A stretch of 39,838 nucleotides of DNA from an uncultured Acidobacteriia bacterium (GTDB lineage: Bacteria; Acidobacteriota; Terriglobia; Bryobacterales; Bryobacteraceae), in NCBI GenBank assembly GCA_903881085.1, contig CAIRSA010000387.1, positions 1-39,838 on the forward strand, given 5' to 3'. The notes below the pieces were generated by a model. That model did no database searches and was not told where the DNA came from. It saw only the letters and a list, made by a program, of their open reading frames with translations. The position numbers and the translations under genes were made by a program. Positions 32,500 through 39,561 of the stretch are shown one piece after another (the stretch's first letter is position 1; the number at the start of each line of letters is the position of its first letter).

Positions 32500-32855
32500 C
32501 TACTTAGTGCCCGGCAACCAGTTCAGCATCAAAATCACCGGCTGCACAGGCTCCCTCTCCAAATCCTCCAAAACCAGAAAACGCTGCCCATCCGCCGACA
32601 CATCGAAGTGCGACCGCGAATTCAAATTTCCAAACGAGCGGATGGGAAACAGCAACTGCGCCTTGCCCGCCTCAAAACCCGCCACCGCCCGCGCCTCGCG
32701 CTCGAACCGCTCGCTAAACGCCGCCACGCCACTTTGATCGCCACCATGCGGTCCAACCGCGTGTCCCGCGCCTTATAAACAGCACCCATTCCGCCCTCGC
32801 CAAGGAAGGAGAGGATCTCGTAGGGTCCAAGCGTAGTACCCGCAGCCAATGGCAT
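32500..32855 (-). pseudogene. Collapsed second copy of the PD40 Ser/Thr kinase gene
   Basis: The first about 59 codons and the last 59 codons of the kinase at 29389-31881 are joined here; about 710 middle codons are missing. Read on the minus strand it begins M-P-L-A-A-G-T-T-L-G-P-Y-E-I-L, reaches the ...E-R-E-A-R-A-V-A stretch, then jumps to G-F-E-A-G-K and ends N-W-L-P-G-T-K. A single base is lost after V-A-I-K-V, so the frame is also broken. At the joint, both parent sites carry CGCC, which suggests deletion by short homology. The similarity continues about 20 nt beyond the start codon (32856-32875 against 31882-31901). It cannot make an active kinase. Confidence 0.88.
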
Positions 32856-32910
32856 ATCGTGAAATTATAGCGTGCCGTTGCAGAATGAAAGTTACAGGAC
32901 TGAGCCCGTG

Positions 32911-32931
32911 CTCGAAGTCATTCAGTATGCC
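32911..32931 (+). pseudogene. Relic of the 3' end of a YgiT-type antitoxin gene
   Basis: A 21-nt stretch encodes L-E-V-I-Q-Y-A as in the last codons of the intact antitoxin (32456-32476), with 19 of 21 bases identical. It lies about 55 nt from the start of the degenerate kinase copy, in the relative order kinase/antitoxin also seen in the intact block. Confidence 0.5.
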
Positions 32932-33051
32932 TCACAACTTGAAGACTCTACTCGCCCATCAGCCCGTCAAGCCCCGCAATCGCCAGGAACTCGCCAAAAT
33001 GACAGCCCGCTAGAAAGCCTCGCCGCCAACGAAACTCCGCAAGCCCCCGCC

Positions 33052-33312
33052 ATGGAACGGTTCATCGAAACCCTCACCGCGCTCATCATCATGCGGTATG
33101 AAGAAGAGATTGAACCTGACCCCACCGCCTCACCCGCCGGAGTGCTGAAATCCCTCATGGAAGAGCACGGTCTTCGCCAGGTGGATCTGGTGCCCGTTCT
33201 CGGCGCAAAGTCCTACGTCAGCCAGATCCTCTCCGGCCACCGCCCCATCGGCAAAGAAGCCGCCGCGAAACTGGCGGAGTTCATTCACGTCAAGGCCCAC
33301 ACGTTTTTCTAG
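33052..33312 (+). CDS. XRE-family (HigA-like) antitoxin, 5' end possibly frameshifted
   Basis: The visible 86-residue protein has a Cro/C1-type HTH: V-L-K-S-L-M-E-E-H-G-L-R-Q-V-D-L, then K-S-Y-V-S-Q-I-L-S-G-H-R-P-I-G-K-E-A-A-A-K-L-A-E-F. This is the C-terminal pattern of HigA antitoxins of the L-x-Q-x-D-L-x-P-x-L-G class. Upstream in the same frame (L-E-S-L-A-A-N) the similarity goes on, while the likely N-terminal part (P-R-N-R-Q-E-L-A-K-M) lies in another frame starting at ATG 32927 and ending at TAG 33011. A one-base change near 33005-33012 would join the two. No HigB gene is seen. It may be an orphan antitoxin or a gene damaged by the neighbouring rearrangement. Confidence 0.6.
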   Translation: MERFIETLTALIIMRYEEEIEPDPTASPAGVLKSLMEEHGLRQVDLVPVLGAKSYVSQILSGHRPIGKEAAAKLAEFIHVKAHTFF

Positions 33313-33736
33313 CAGCTTCCAGGTCCCACCAGGAAACAGTCTGATCCCCTACCTTTTCAATCGAGGATCGAACCAATAAGGCTCAGGCTTCCTGAACCTA
33401 AAAAAAGCTGTTGCCCGTAAATCCTGCGGAAATGCATGGTTTGCCCCACGCGAGACTGCCCGCAATGTGAGTCATCCGGCAGGTGACGAGCAAGTTGCAT
33501 GTAGCCGATGCCAAATGATTAAGATAGCTTTTCCAGAGGAGTTCAACTGCTCTTTCCCGCTTCAGTGACCCATATTTCCTCCAGACTGCGGCAAGCCTCT
33601 ACATAGCCAGCGCGAAATAACTCACCCAAACTTCCGCCAACCTACGACCCAAATCACTGATAAAAAGGGTAGGACAGGCGATTCGCCTGTCCAAAACTAA
33701 CTTGGCCCTCAACTTGCACTGACTAAACCGACCGCC
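33313..33736. other. Intergenic region before the envelope gene cluster
   Basis: About 420 nt without a gene I can support. It is less GC-rich than its flanks and contains palindrome copy 6 at 33672-33701. The promoter of the cluster starting at 33737 should lie here, but I could not pick one by eye. A minus-strand stretch open for about 65 codons (roughly 33400-33600) has no good start or known pattern. Confidence 0.5.
33672..33701 (+). repeat. Intergenic palindrome with ACTAAC tail (copy 6, most perfect)
   Basis: GGACAGGCGA-T-TCGCCTGTCC (33672-33692 in total) is a perfect 10-bp inverted repeat around one base. ACTAAC follows at 33696-33701. Confidence 0.7.
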
Positions 33737-34081
33737 ATGCGCAACGCAACCAAACTCGGCCTGGTAATCCTAGCAGCCTCCCTGCTCTTCTTCAACCCAG
33801 CCGTCCTCTGCGCGCTCATGACCCAACCCGATCCCCCCGCGCACGACTGCTGCCCCAAATCATCGTCCCCTCAGCAGGACTGCGCAAAACCTCACTGTGA
33901 TGGCGTCAACGGCACCCTGACAGCATCGGCCGATCTTCTCCCCATTATCGACGAAGCGTTTCTGCCCGTAGAGTTCGCCGCCATCACAGCTCAGGCCCTT
34001 GTCCTCACGCCCAACGTCAGCGCCGAAGCGCCACCTCCCCCACTCGCGCGCTACGTCACGTTCGCGCAGTTCCGCGTCTAA
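33737..34081 (+). CDS. Secreted Cys/His-rich small protein (envelope cluster gene 1)
   Basis: A 114-residue protein with a hydrophobic signal segment (L-G-L-V-I-L-A-A-S-L-L-F-F) and a Cys/His patch (H-D-C-C-P-K, then D-C-A-K-P-H-C-D-G) that could bind copper or another soft metal. The C-terminal part is Ala/Pro-rich and ends in a hydrophobic stretch Y-V-T-F-A-Q-F-R-V. Small secreted proteins with an H-D-C-C-P motif are often found at the start of metal-related operons in Gram-negative bacteria; I cannot match it to a named family. It precedes the outer-membrane barrel gene by 121 nt, a gap that contains a palindrome. Confidence 0.65.
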   Translation: MRNATKLGLVILAASLLFFNPAVLCALMTQPDPPAHDCCPKSSSPQQDCAKPHCDGVNGTLTASADLLPIIDEAFLPVEFAAITAQALVLTPNVSAEAPPPPLARYVTFAQFRV

Positions 34082-34129
34082 TCCCCAGCCCCTTCGACAC
34101 TCACAGAACTATCTGACAGCTACAGGTGG

Positions 34130-34149
34130 GGCAGGCGGTTTCGCCTGCC
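34130..34149 (+). repeat. Intergenic palindrome, no ACTAAC tail (copy 7)
   Basis: GGCAGGCG-GTTT-CGCCTGCC (34130-34149) is a perfect 8-bp hairpin preceded by GTGGG, as in copy 1. It lies between the first two genes of the envelope cluster and may attenuate read-through. Confidence 0.6.
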
Positions 34150-34202
34150 AAGTCCAATACCTGGCCGTCCCCAATCAGAGAATTCTTTACAAGGAGCTGG
34201 CC

Positions 34203-35327
34203 ATGCCCGCACTCATACTCTTACTCGCCGCAACCCTAGCCCAGGCGCAACCGCCGCAACCGCCCGACCCCTTCGCCGGGCTCGACACCGCCGCGCCCAC
34301 ACCCGCCCCCGAAGCCACCCACCGCGGCTTCTTCCACGACAACTTCGGCTTCCGAACAGAAGTAATGTCTCAGTTCGATATCGACCAAACCGGCAACTTC
34401 GCCAGCCGCCAATCCCTAGGCTTTGAAGCCCTGAAAAAATTCTCCACCGACACCTCCACCATCGCCAGCTTCGACGTCCAACTCCGCCTCGTCCGCCGCG
34501 ACGGCTTCAACCCCGTCAGTAACGACATGGAAGGCGTCACCCGCCCCGGCTGGGCACTCGAATACCACAACCTCTACTTCGACCTCTACAACATTCTCAA
34601 CCCATTCCTCGCACCCGCCCACCGCGGCAAAAACGCCGGCCGCTTCAACCTCCGCGTCGGCCGATTCTACCTCCCCTTCGGCCTCAACCAGCAGACCGAC
34701 ACCCACGGCACCGTGCTCCAACTCTCCAACGAAATGAACTTCGGCTTCGAGCGCGACTGGTCGGCCGGCCTCTACGGCAGCCTCAACAAGCACCTCAACT
34801 ACGATCTCTACTATCTCGTAGGCTCCGGGTACGACGTAAAGTGGAAAGGCCAAAGCGGACTCGCCGCACTTCGCCTCAGCCTAGGCAACAAGTACAACTC
34901 CGAACGCGGCATCGAAGGCGGCCTGTCATTTGTCGCAGGCGAACGCCTGGTCGACTCGCTCCCCGTCAAGACCCAACGCCTCGGCCTCGACCTGCGCGCC
35001 CGCCGCGCCGCCCCGCGCGGCACACTAACCTTCACCAACGAACTCAGCGCAGGCCGCGACGCCTCTCTCAACGTCATCACCCAACTGCACCAGGCCGAAT
35101 ACCTCCACGCCTCGCGCCGCTGGGGCCTGGCCACCCAATACCGCCGCATGAACTTTGAAAACATGGGTGCCGATTCCTCCATCGCCGCCGAATTCACCTG
35201 GTACTTTCGCAACGACGTGGGCAACTCCAACGCCCACTGGATCAAGCTCAATATCGAAAAGCAACTCGAGCATATGACCGGCCACCCCGCCACCCTCATC
35301 ACGCTCCAATACTACTTCTACCGCTAA
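34203..35327 (+). CDS. Outer-membrane beta-barrel protein (porin-like; cluster gene 2)
   Basis: A 374-residue exported protein: signal peptide 1 to about 14 (L-A-Q-A cleavage), a Pro-rich stalk (about 15-40), then alternating hydrophobic strands with many aromatic girdle residues (for example L-E-Y-H-N-L-Y-F-D-L-Y and V-G-R-F-Y-L-P-F-G-L-N). It ends T-L-Q-Y-Y-F-Y-R, where a final aromatic-rich strand is expected. The pattern recalls DcaP/OprO-type porins but not strongly. ATG 34203 has AAGGAG in the right place; upstream in-frame starts cross gene 1. Gene 3 starts 11 nt downstream. It is probably the outer-membrane part of a cluster system. Confidence 0.75.
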   Translation: MPALILLLAATLAQAQPPQPPDPFAGLDTAAPTPAPEATHRGFFHDNFGFRTEVMSQFDIDQTGNFASRQSLGFEALKKFSTDTSTIASFDVQLRLVRRDGFNPVSNDMEGVTRPGWALEYHNLYFDLYNILNPFLAPAHRGKNAGRFNLRVGRFYLPFGLNQQTDTHGTVLQLSNEMNFGFERDWSAGLYGSLNKHLNYDLYYLVGSGYDVKWKGQSGLAALRLSLGNKYNSERGIEGGLSFVAGERLVDSLPVKTQRLGLDLRARRAAPRGTLTFTNELSAGRDASLNVITQLHQAEYLHASRRWGLATQYRRMNFENMGADSSIAAEFTWYFRNDVGNSNAHWIKLNIEKQLEHMTGHPATLITLQYYFYR

Positions 35328-35338
35328 GGAAAAATGAT

Positions 35339-36013
35339 ATGCATCGACTACTCATTCTGCTGATCGCCGCGCTCCCGCAAACCGCCCACGCGGCCATCGG
35401 TTGCACTCTCAGCAACCCCGCCGAAGACCTGAAATACCTCTTCCCTGAGATGACCACCTACAAGGAAGATCTCAACGAATTCCCCCGCCAGAAGGACGGC
35501 GTCAATCTCTTCAAAGGCCTGCGCGCCCGCCTCGGCAGTGACCTCGACCGCATCTACGAAACCTACGAAACGCCCTACACCGTCTACAGCGTCTTCAAGG
35601 GCCAAACCAAAATCGGTATCGTCCACGGTGTCAACGTCCCCGGCAAAGGCGGCGTCATCCAGGTCTTCGTCGCCACCGATCCAACCACCGCCGTCATCAA
35701 AAACTTCTTCTTCCAGCGCCTCGAAAGCTCGGCCGCCAAAGCTCTCCGCGCCAAGGAATTCCGCACCCAGTGGAACGGCATCACCCTCGCCGACTTCTAC
35801 AAGCACGACTACTACACAGCCAACGAGCCCAGCTCCAAGGCCGACAAAATCGCCGCGATCAAGGCGCCGCAACTCGACGCCGCCGGCAAGCCCGACTACG
35901 ACGCCGCCCTGCGCGGCTTGCGAAAAAACCTCATCCTGCTTGACGTCTTCGTCTACGGCAGGCGCTTCGAACCGTTTTTTGAAAGATCCCAGCAAAAAGG
36001 AGCTACCAAATGA
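35339..36013 (+). CDS. Periplasmic protein, weakly FMN-binding-domain-like (cluster gene 3)
   Basis: A 224-residue exported protein. The signal peptide ends near A-H-A, and the next residues include Cys22 (A-I-G-C), which might be lipidated though the lipobox is weak. The middle (V-Y-S-V-F-K-G-Q-T-K-I-G-I-V-H-G, then P-G-K-G-G-V-I-Q-V-F-V-A) recalls FMN_bind domains of the RnfG/NqrC/NosR type, but the S-G-A-T flavinylation motif is absent. It could therefore bind a flavin non-covalently or be unrelated. ATG 35339 follows AAGGA. Its stop overlaps gene 4 in an ATGA junction. The assignment is tentative. Confidence 0.5.
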   Translation: MHRLLILLIAALPQTAHAAIGCTLSNPAEDLKYLFPEMTTYKEDLNEFPRQKDGVNLFKGLRARLGSDLDRIYETYETPYTVYSVFKGQTKIGIVHGVNVPGKGGVIQVFVATDPTTAVIKNFFFQRLESSAAKALRAKEFRTQWNGITLADFYKHDYYTANEPSSKADKIAAIKAPQLDAAGKPDYDAALRGLRKNLILLDVFVYGRRFEPFFERSQQKGATK

Positions 36014-36381
36014 AAACCATCTTTGCCGTTTGCGCCCTCATCCTATCAGCCGGAGCCTACTTCGCCTGGCACTCCATGCGCATGCCCTCCACCTTCGGAA
36101 CCTTCACCGGAGCGCCCATCGTACAGGTGGCCGAACTGATCGAACACCCCAAGGACTACCTGAAACGCAATATCACCGTAGAAGGAAAAGTCAGCGAACA
36201 ATGCCAGTCCATGGGCTGCTACTTCTTCATCCACGCAGGCAAACAATCGCTCCGCATCGACCTGCAGGAAGTGGCCATGACCGCCCCCATGCGCGAAGGC
36301 CACCAAGCCCGCGTCGAATGCCAACTAGTCCCCTTCAACGAAGGCTACCAGCTCTACGCCAGCGCCGTGGAGTTCCAATAA
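36010..36381 (+). CDS. Periplasmic OB-fold-like protein with Cys pair (cluster gene 4)
   Basis: A 123-residue protein with an N-terminal membrane anchor or signal segment (about 3-20) followed by a short OB-type beta fold: I-T-V-E-G-K-V, a Cys pair at Cys65/Cys70 in E-Q-C-Q-S-M-G-C-Y-F-F, and Cys104 in V-E-C-Q-L-V. The C-Q-x-x-G-C-(W/Y)-(M/F) pattern is that of small periplasmic DUF4920-like proteins, where it may bind metal or form a disulphide. It overlaps gene 3 by 4 nt. A 124-nt gap with the second 55-nt palindrome separates it from the ABC permease. Confidence 0.6.
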   Translation: MKTIFAVCALILSAGAYFAWHSMRMPSTFGTFTGAPIVQVAELIEHPKDYLKRNITVEGKVSEQCQSMGCYFFIHAGKQSLRIDLQEVAMTAPMREGHQARVECQLVPFNEGYQLYASAVEFQ

Positions 36382-36423
36382 AGATGCTTAGAACGTCCGC
36401 AAAACACGAGGCCGCGCAAACTT

Positions 36424-36478
36424 GGGGACTGACTTCTCTGTCCCAAGCGGAAGCGCGCGGACAGAGCTGTCTGTCCCC
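36424..36478. repeat. 55-nt palindromic element, copy B
   Basis: The outer arms (GGGGAC... and ...GTCCCC) and the inner CTCTGTCC/GGACAGAG pair around a loop with AAGCGGAAGCGC. It has the same length and plan as the element at 26183-26237. It lies 28 nt before the start of the ABC permease gene, so it could affect expression of the two exporter genes. Confidence 0.7.
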
Positions 36479-36505
36479 TTGTTTGCCCCACCAGAAAGGT
36501 ACAAA

Positions 36506-37792
36506 ATGACTACTAAAATCCAAGACCCGTTCATCCTCCGCCGCTACATCGCGCTGGCCTCAAAGAACCTCCGCCGCCGCCCCGTCCGCACCGGCCTCAC
36601 CGTAGCCGGCGTAGCCCTGGCCGTCACCGTAGCCGTCTCGCTAGGCGGCTTCATGCTCGGCTACCGCTCCGCCATCGACAAAAGCATCAACATGCTAGGC
36701 TTCCAGGTCATGATCATGGCCAAAGGCTGCCCTTATGAGGCCGCCACAATGATGCTAAAAGGCGGCACAGGTCTGCTCTACCTGCCCGCCGACATCTACG
36801 ACAAAGTGAAGTCCGACCCCGAAATCGCCACCATCACGCCCATCTTCGTCGGCGTCGCCCAGAAACAGGGCAGCGGCATCCGCGACGACGGCGCAGCCGG
36901 CGCCAGCAACTTCTCCATCATCAGTGGCATCGACGTCCCCAGCTACAAAATCATGAAGCCCTGGATCGGCTTCAAACAAGGTCCCGGCTACGAAAACGGC
37001 CGTTGGTTCGCCGATAAGAGCCACAACGAAGTCGTCCTCGGCTTCGAAGCCGCCGAATACGAACAGCGCAAAGTCGGCGACACCTTCTACGCCTCCATCA
37101 CCCCCAACGGCCGCCCCGACGCCGTCATGCATGAATTCAAAGTGGTCGGCGTGCTCGACCGCACCGGCACGCAGGACGATGGCACCGTCTTCATGCCCAT
37201 CGAAACCGCCCGCGAATTCTTCGGCCGCCCCGACCAGCTCACCATCATCGGCATCAAGCTGAAGGAGTTCAACGCCTTCAAAATGCGCGAATTCGAAACC
37301 CGCTGGCTGAAGCTGCCTGAAGTGCAAGTGGTCGGCCTGCAGCAGGTGAAAAACACCCTCGTCAACTTGGTCGCCACCGCCCAAACCATGATCGCCGCCG
37401 TCGCAGTCATCGCCATCATCGTGGCCCTGATCGGAGTCATCAACACCATCCTCATGAGCGTCTACGAGCGCACCTCGGAAATCGGCATCATGAAAGCCCT
37501 CGGCGCTCGCCAGTCGTCCATCTTCGAGCTGATCTGGCTCGAAACCGTGATGATCTGTTTCGCCGGCGGCCTGCTCGGCTCGGTCCTAGCCGTAGCCGGC
37601 TCCGGCCTCGTCGAAAAGGCGATCAAATCGATGGCCGACTTCGGCGTCTCCGGCTCCATCGTGCAAATCACCCCGCAGGTAATCGGCGGCGCAATCCTCG
37701 GCGCCATCGTCCTCGGATTCTTCGGCGGCCTCTATCCGGCATGGCGCGCGTCTGCCATGCGTCCAGTGGAAGCAATCAGTAAGGGAGCATAA
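36506..37792 (+). CDS. MacB/FtsX-type ABC transporter permease (cluster gene 5)
   Basis: A 428-residue membrane protein of the FtsX/MacB/LolC group. TM1 lies after a basic start (R-R-R-P-V-R-T-G-L-T-V-A-G-V-A-L), a large periplasmic domain follows (about 55-295), then three C-terminal helices with the family segment Y-E-R-T-S-E-I-G-I-M-K-A-L-G-A-R. Such permeases do not pass substrates through a channel but couple ATP use to extraction of lipoproteins or to conformational work across the periplasm. ATG 36506 follows AAAGG; the in-frame TTG at 36422 would run through the palindrome and is rejected. The ATPase gene starts 2 nt after its stop. Confidence 0.88.
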   Translation: MTTKIQDPFILRRYIALASKNLRRRPVRTGLTVAGVALAVTVAVSLGGFMLGYRSAIDKSINMLGFQVMIMAKGCPYEAATMMLKGGTGLLYLPADIYDKVKSDPEIATITPIFVGVAQKQGSGIRDDGAAGASNFSIISGIDVPSYKIMKPWIGFKQGPGYENGRWFADKSHNEVVLGFEAAEYEQRKVGDTFYASITPNGRPDAVMHEFKVVGVLDRTGTQDDGTVFMPIETAREFFGRPDQLTIIGIKLKEFNAFKMREFETRWLKLPEVQVVGLQQVKNTLVNLVATAQTMIAAVAVIAIIVALIGVINTILMSVYERTSEIGIMKALGARQSSIFELIWLETVMICFAGGLLGSVLAVAGSGLVEKAIKSMADFGVSGSIVQITPQVIGGAILGAIVLGFFGGLYPAWRASAMRPVEAISKGA

Positions 37793-37794
37793 TC

Positions 37795-38475
37795 ATGAAC
37801 GAAGTATTGATCGAAGCCCATGGGCTCAAGCGCTACTATCATCGCGGCAGCGAAACCGTGAAGGCGCTCGATGGCGTCGACATCCAGATTCGCCAGGGAG
37901 AGATCGTGGCCATCCTCGGCCCCTCCGGCTCCGGCAAGACCACGCTGATCAACATCCTCAGCTGCCTTGACGCACCCGACGCCGGCACCCTCACCGTCGC
38001 CGGCAAATCCGTAGCCGGCCTCAAAGAAGAGGAATTGGTAGAAGTGCGCCGTGGCGTGCTAGGCTTCGTCTTCCAAAGCTTTTCTCTCCTACCCACGCTA
38101 ACCGTCACGGAGAACGTAGAACTGCCTCTATTATTCCTAGGCCTGAAGCCCGACCCCAAAAGAACCGCCGAACTGCTCGAATCCGTTGGTCTCACAGACC
38201 GCGCCACCCACTTGCCGCGCGAACTCTCCGGTGGCCAGATGCAGCGCGTAGCCATCGCCCGAGCCCTCATGCTGGAACCCAAAATCCTGGTAGCCGACGA
38301 ACCCACAGGCAACCTCGACAAAGCCACCGGCGAAGCCGTCATCGCGTTATTCAAACGCCTCGCCGCCGAACAAGGCCTGGCCATCATCCTAACCACCCAC
38401 AACACCGCCTTCGGCGCGGAAGCCGATCGCATCATCACCCTGGAAGACGGCAAGATCCTCTTGTCCAATAACTAA
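37795..38475 (+). CDS. LolD/MacB-type ABC ATPase (cluster gene 6)
   Basis: A 226-residue ATPase. Walker A G-P-S-G-S-G-K-T-T-L, signature L-S-G-G-Q-M-Q-R-V-A-I-A-R-A-L, Walker B I-L-V-A-D-E-P-T-G-N-L-D and switch His in T-T-H-N are all intact. The A-D-E-P-T-G-N-L-D version is typical of LolD, FtsE and MacB ATPases. It starts 2 nt after the permease gene and is its motor. The convergent DUF5995 gene ends 10 nt away, so the cluster ends here. Confidence 0.93.
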   Translation: MNEVLIEAHGLKRYYHRGSETVKALDGVDIQIRQGEIVAILGPSGSGKTTLINILSCLDAPDAGTLTVAGKSVAGLKEEELVEVRRGVLGFVFQSFSLLPTLTVTENVELPLLFLGLKPDPKRTAELLESVGLTDRATHLPRELSGGQMQRVAIARALMLEPKILVADEPTGNLDKATGEAVIALFKRLAAEQGLAIILTTHNTAFGAEADRIITLEDGKILLSNN

Positions 38476-38485
38476 CTAAATGACA

Positions 38486-39235
38486 TCACCTCAGCGGCAC
38501 CGGCACCATCAACAGCTTCCCCGCCACCGTCGCAAAATAATCCAACCCGTGCAAATACGTCCAATCAAACCCCGGCACCCCGCGCAACGCCCACATCCGT
38601 TCCGCATGAAACCAGGCATTCTCCCGCGCCGCCGCTACGCCCCACCCGGCGAGCGTATCTTCCAGATGCGAAACCGGCGGCAGCAACTCGCCCAGCAAAC
38701 GCAGATGCAGCTTCTGCTTGGTCAGATTCACCAACCCATCCAACGTCCCATTCAAACTGGTGTAGTCTGCATAGTGCACGCCGTGCCGATCCGGCGAAAC
38801 ACCGGTGTCCGCGCAAGTCCGCACAATCGCCTCGGCCAAATCATGATCGATGTGCGCATTGATTCCCGCCGCCGCAAACTGAATCCGCGCCAGCAGCACC
38901 TCACTGCGTCGAGTGAACAGCACCTGCCAACAACCGGGCGTAGCCGTCCCTCTCAACGACGATTTCAGCGCCGAAAAATACAGGGCCGCGAAGTGGACGT
39001 CGAGCGCGGCCATCCATGCCGGATCCGTAAACCCGCCCGCCGCCACGCGGTCCGCAACCGCCTGCGTCACTTCCATGTAAAGCCAGTTGAACCATTTCAG
39101 TCCATCGCCATCCGCGCAGGTGGCATCGATCGTGTGCAGCGTCCGCAGCACATCGGTCATATTCTTTGGCGTAGCATCAACCGCCGCCAGCAACATCGGA
39201 TCGTAAGTAAACAAGGCAAAACTCCGTCCCACCAT
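38486..39235 (-). CDS. DUF5995-family protein
   Basis: A 249-residue protein, mostly helical, with the DUF5995 pattern: F-A-A-L-Y-F-S-A-L, C-W-Q-V-L-F-T-R-R, I-N-A-H-I-D-H-D-L-A-E-A-I and a final helical part. The conserved N-A-H-I-x-x-D-L and Asp/His residues suggest a metal-binding helical bundle, but no activity is known for the family. No signal peptide is seen. It ends 10 nt from the stop of the ABC ATPase on the other strand and stands alone. Confidence 0.75.
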   Translation of the reverse strand: MVGRSFALFTYDPMLLAAVDATPKNMTDVLRTLHTIDATCADGDGLKWFNWLYMEVTQAVADRVAAGGFTDPAWMAALDVHFAALYFSALKSSLRGTATPGCWQVLFTRRSEVLLARIQFAAAGINAHIDHDLAEAIVRTCADTGVSPDRHGVHYADYTSLNGTLDGLVNLTKQKLHLRLLGELLPPVSHLEDTLAGWGVAAARENAWFHAERMWALRGVPGFDWTYLHGLDYFATVAGKLLMVPVPLR

Positions 39236-39303
39236 GTTATACGCATTCTGGGGCAGCGTGGCACTCTAATGTCACTTACATTGACTAGAACGACGCGTCG
39301 CAT

Positions 39304-39391
39304 TTGGGGTCTGACACCTTTTTTCGGCCGTTTTCTTGTCCGCCGTAGCTTTAGCGAAGGTGGATGCCGAAAATGGGCTGTCTGACCCCAA
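39304..39391. repeat. 88-nt element bounded by TTGGGGTC(T/A)GACA inverted repeats
   Basis: TTGGGGTCTGACA at 39304-39316 and its near-complement TGTCTGACCCCAA at 39379-39391 match at 12 of 13 positions when one is inverted. The 30-nt dispersed motif lies between them. Its shape fits a non-coding REP- or MITE-like unit. Confidence 0.55.
39335..39364 (+). repeat. Dispersed 30-nt motif, copy 2
   Basis: Differs from 21716-21745 at two positions (both A to T) and lies in the same orientation, here inside the 88-nt inverted-repeat unit. Confidence 0.55.
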
Positions 39392-39484
39392 TTGCCCTCC
39401 ACCGCACTGCCCCAATGAATCGCTCACCAAATCGGAAGCTCGCCTCATAAACGAAATGTAAGCGACATTGGAGTGGCACTCTGC

Positions 39485-39510
39485 GGGCGAGTGGCCTTCG
39501 CCCCACTAAC
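39485..39510 (+). repeat. Intergenic palindrome with ACTAAC tail (copy 8)
   Basis: GGGCGA (39485-39490) and TCGCCC (39498-39503) flank GTGGCCT. ACTAAC follows at 39505-39510. GAGTGGCACTC just upstream is shared with copy 3. Confidence 0.55.
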
Positions 39511-39561
39511 TAAATCAATCTTTAAGGAGGGCCCCACATCGAAGCCCCCCGCATCAATCAA

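Larger units (their letters stand above)
39236..39561. other. Repeat-rich intergenic region
   Basis: About 326 nt without a credible gene. It holds the inverted repeat 39304-39391, the second 30-nt motif copy (39335-39364) inside it, the string GAGTGGCACTC (39471-39481) and palindrome copy 8 with ACTAAC (39485-39510). It looks like a pile-up of small mobile or relic repeats. Confidence 0.6.

Noticed and set aside
33400..33600. Minus-strand stretch open for about 65 codons before the envelope cluster
   Set aside because: Lacks a start codon near its beginning and a recognisable protein pattern; may be a relic but I cannot support it.
36422..36505. In-frame TTG extension of the ABC permease gene
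   Set aside because: It would translate the 55-nt palindrome; ATG 36506 has a good ribosome site and the normal family start.
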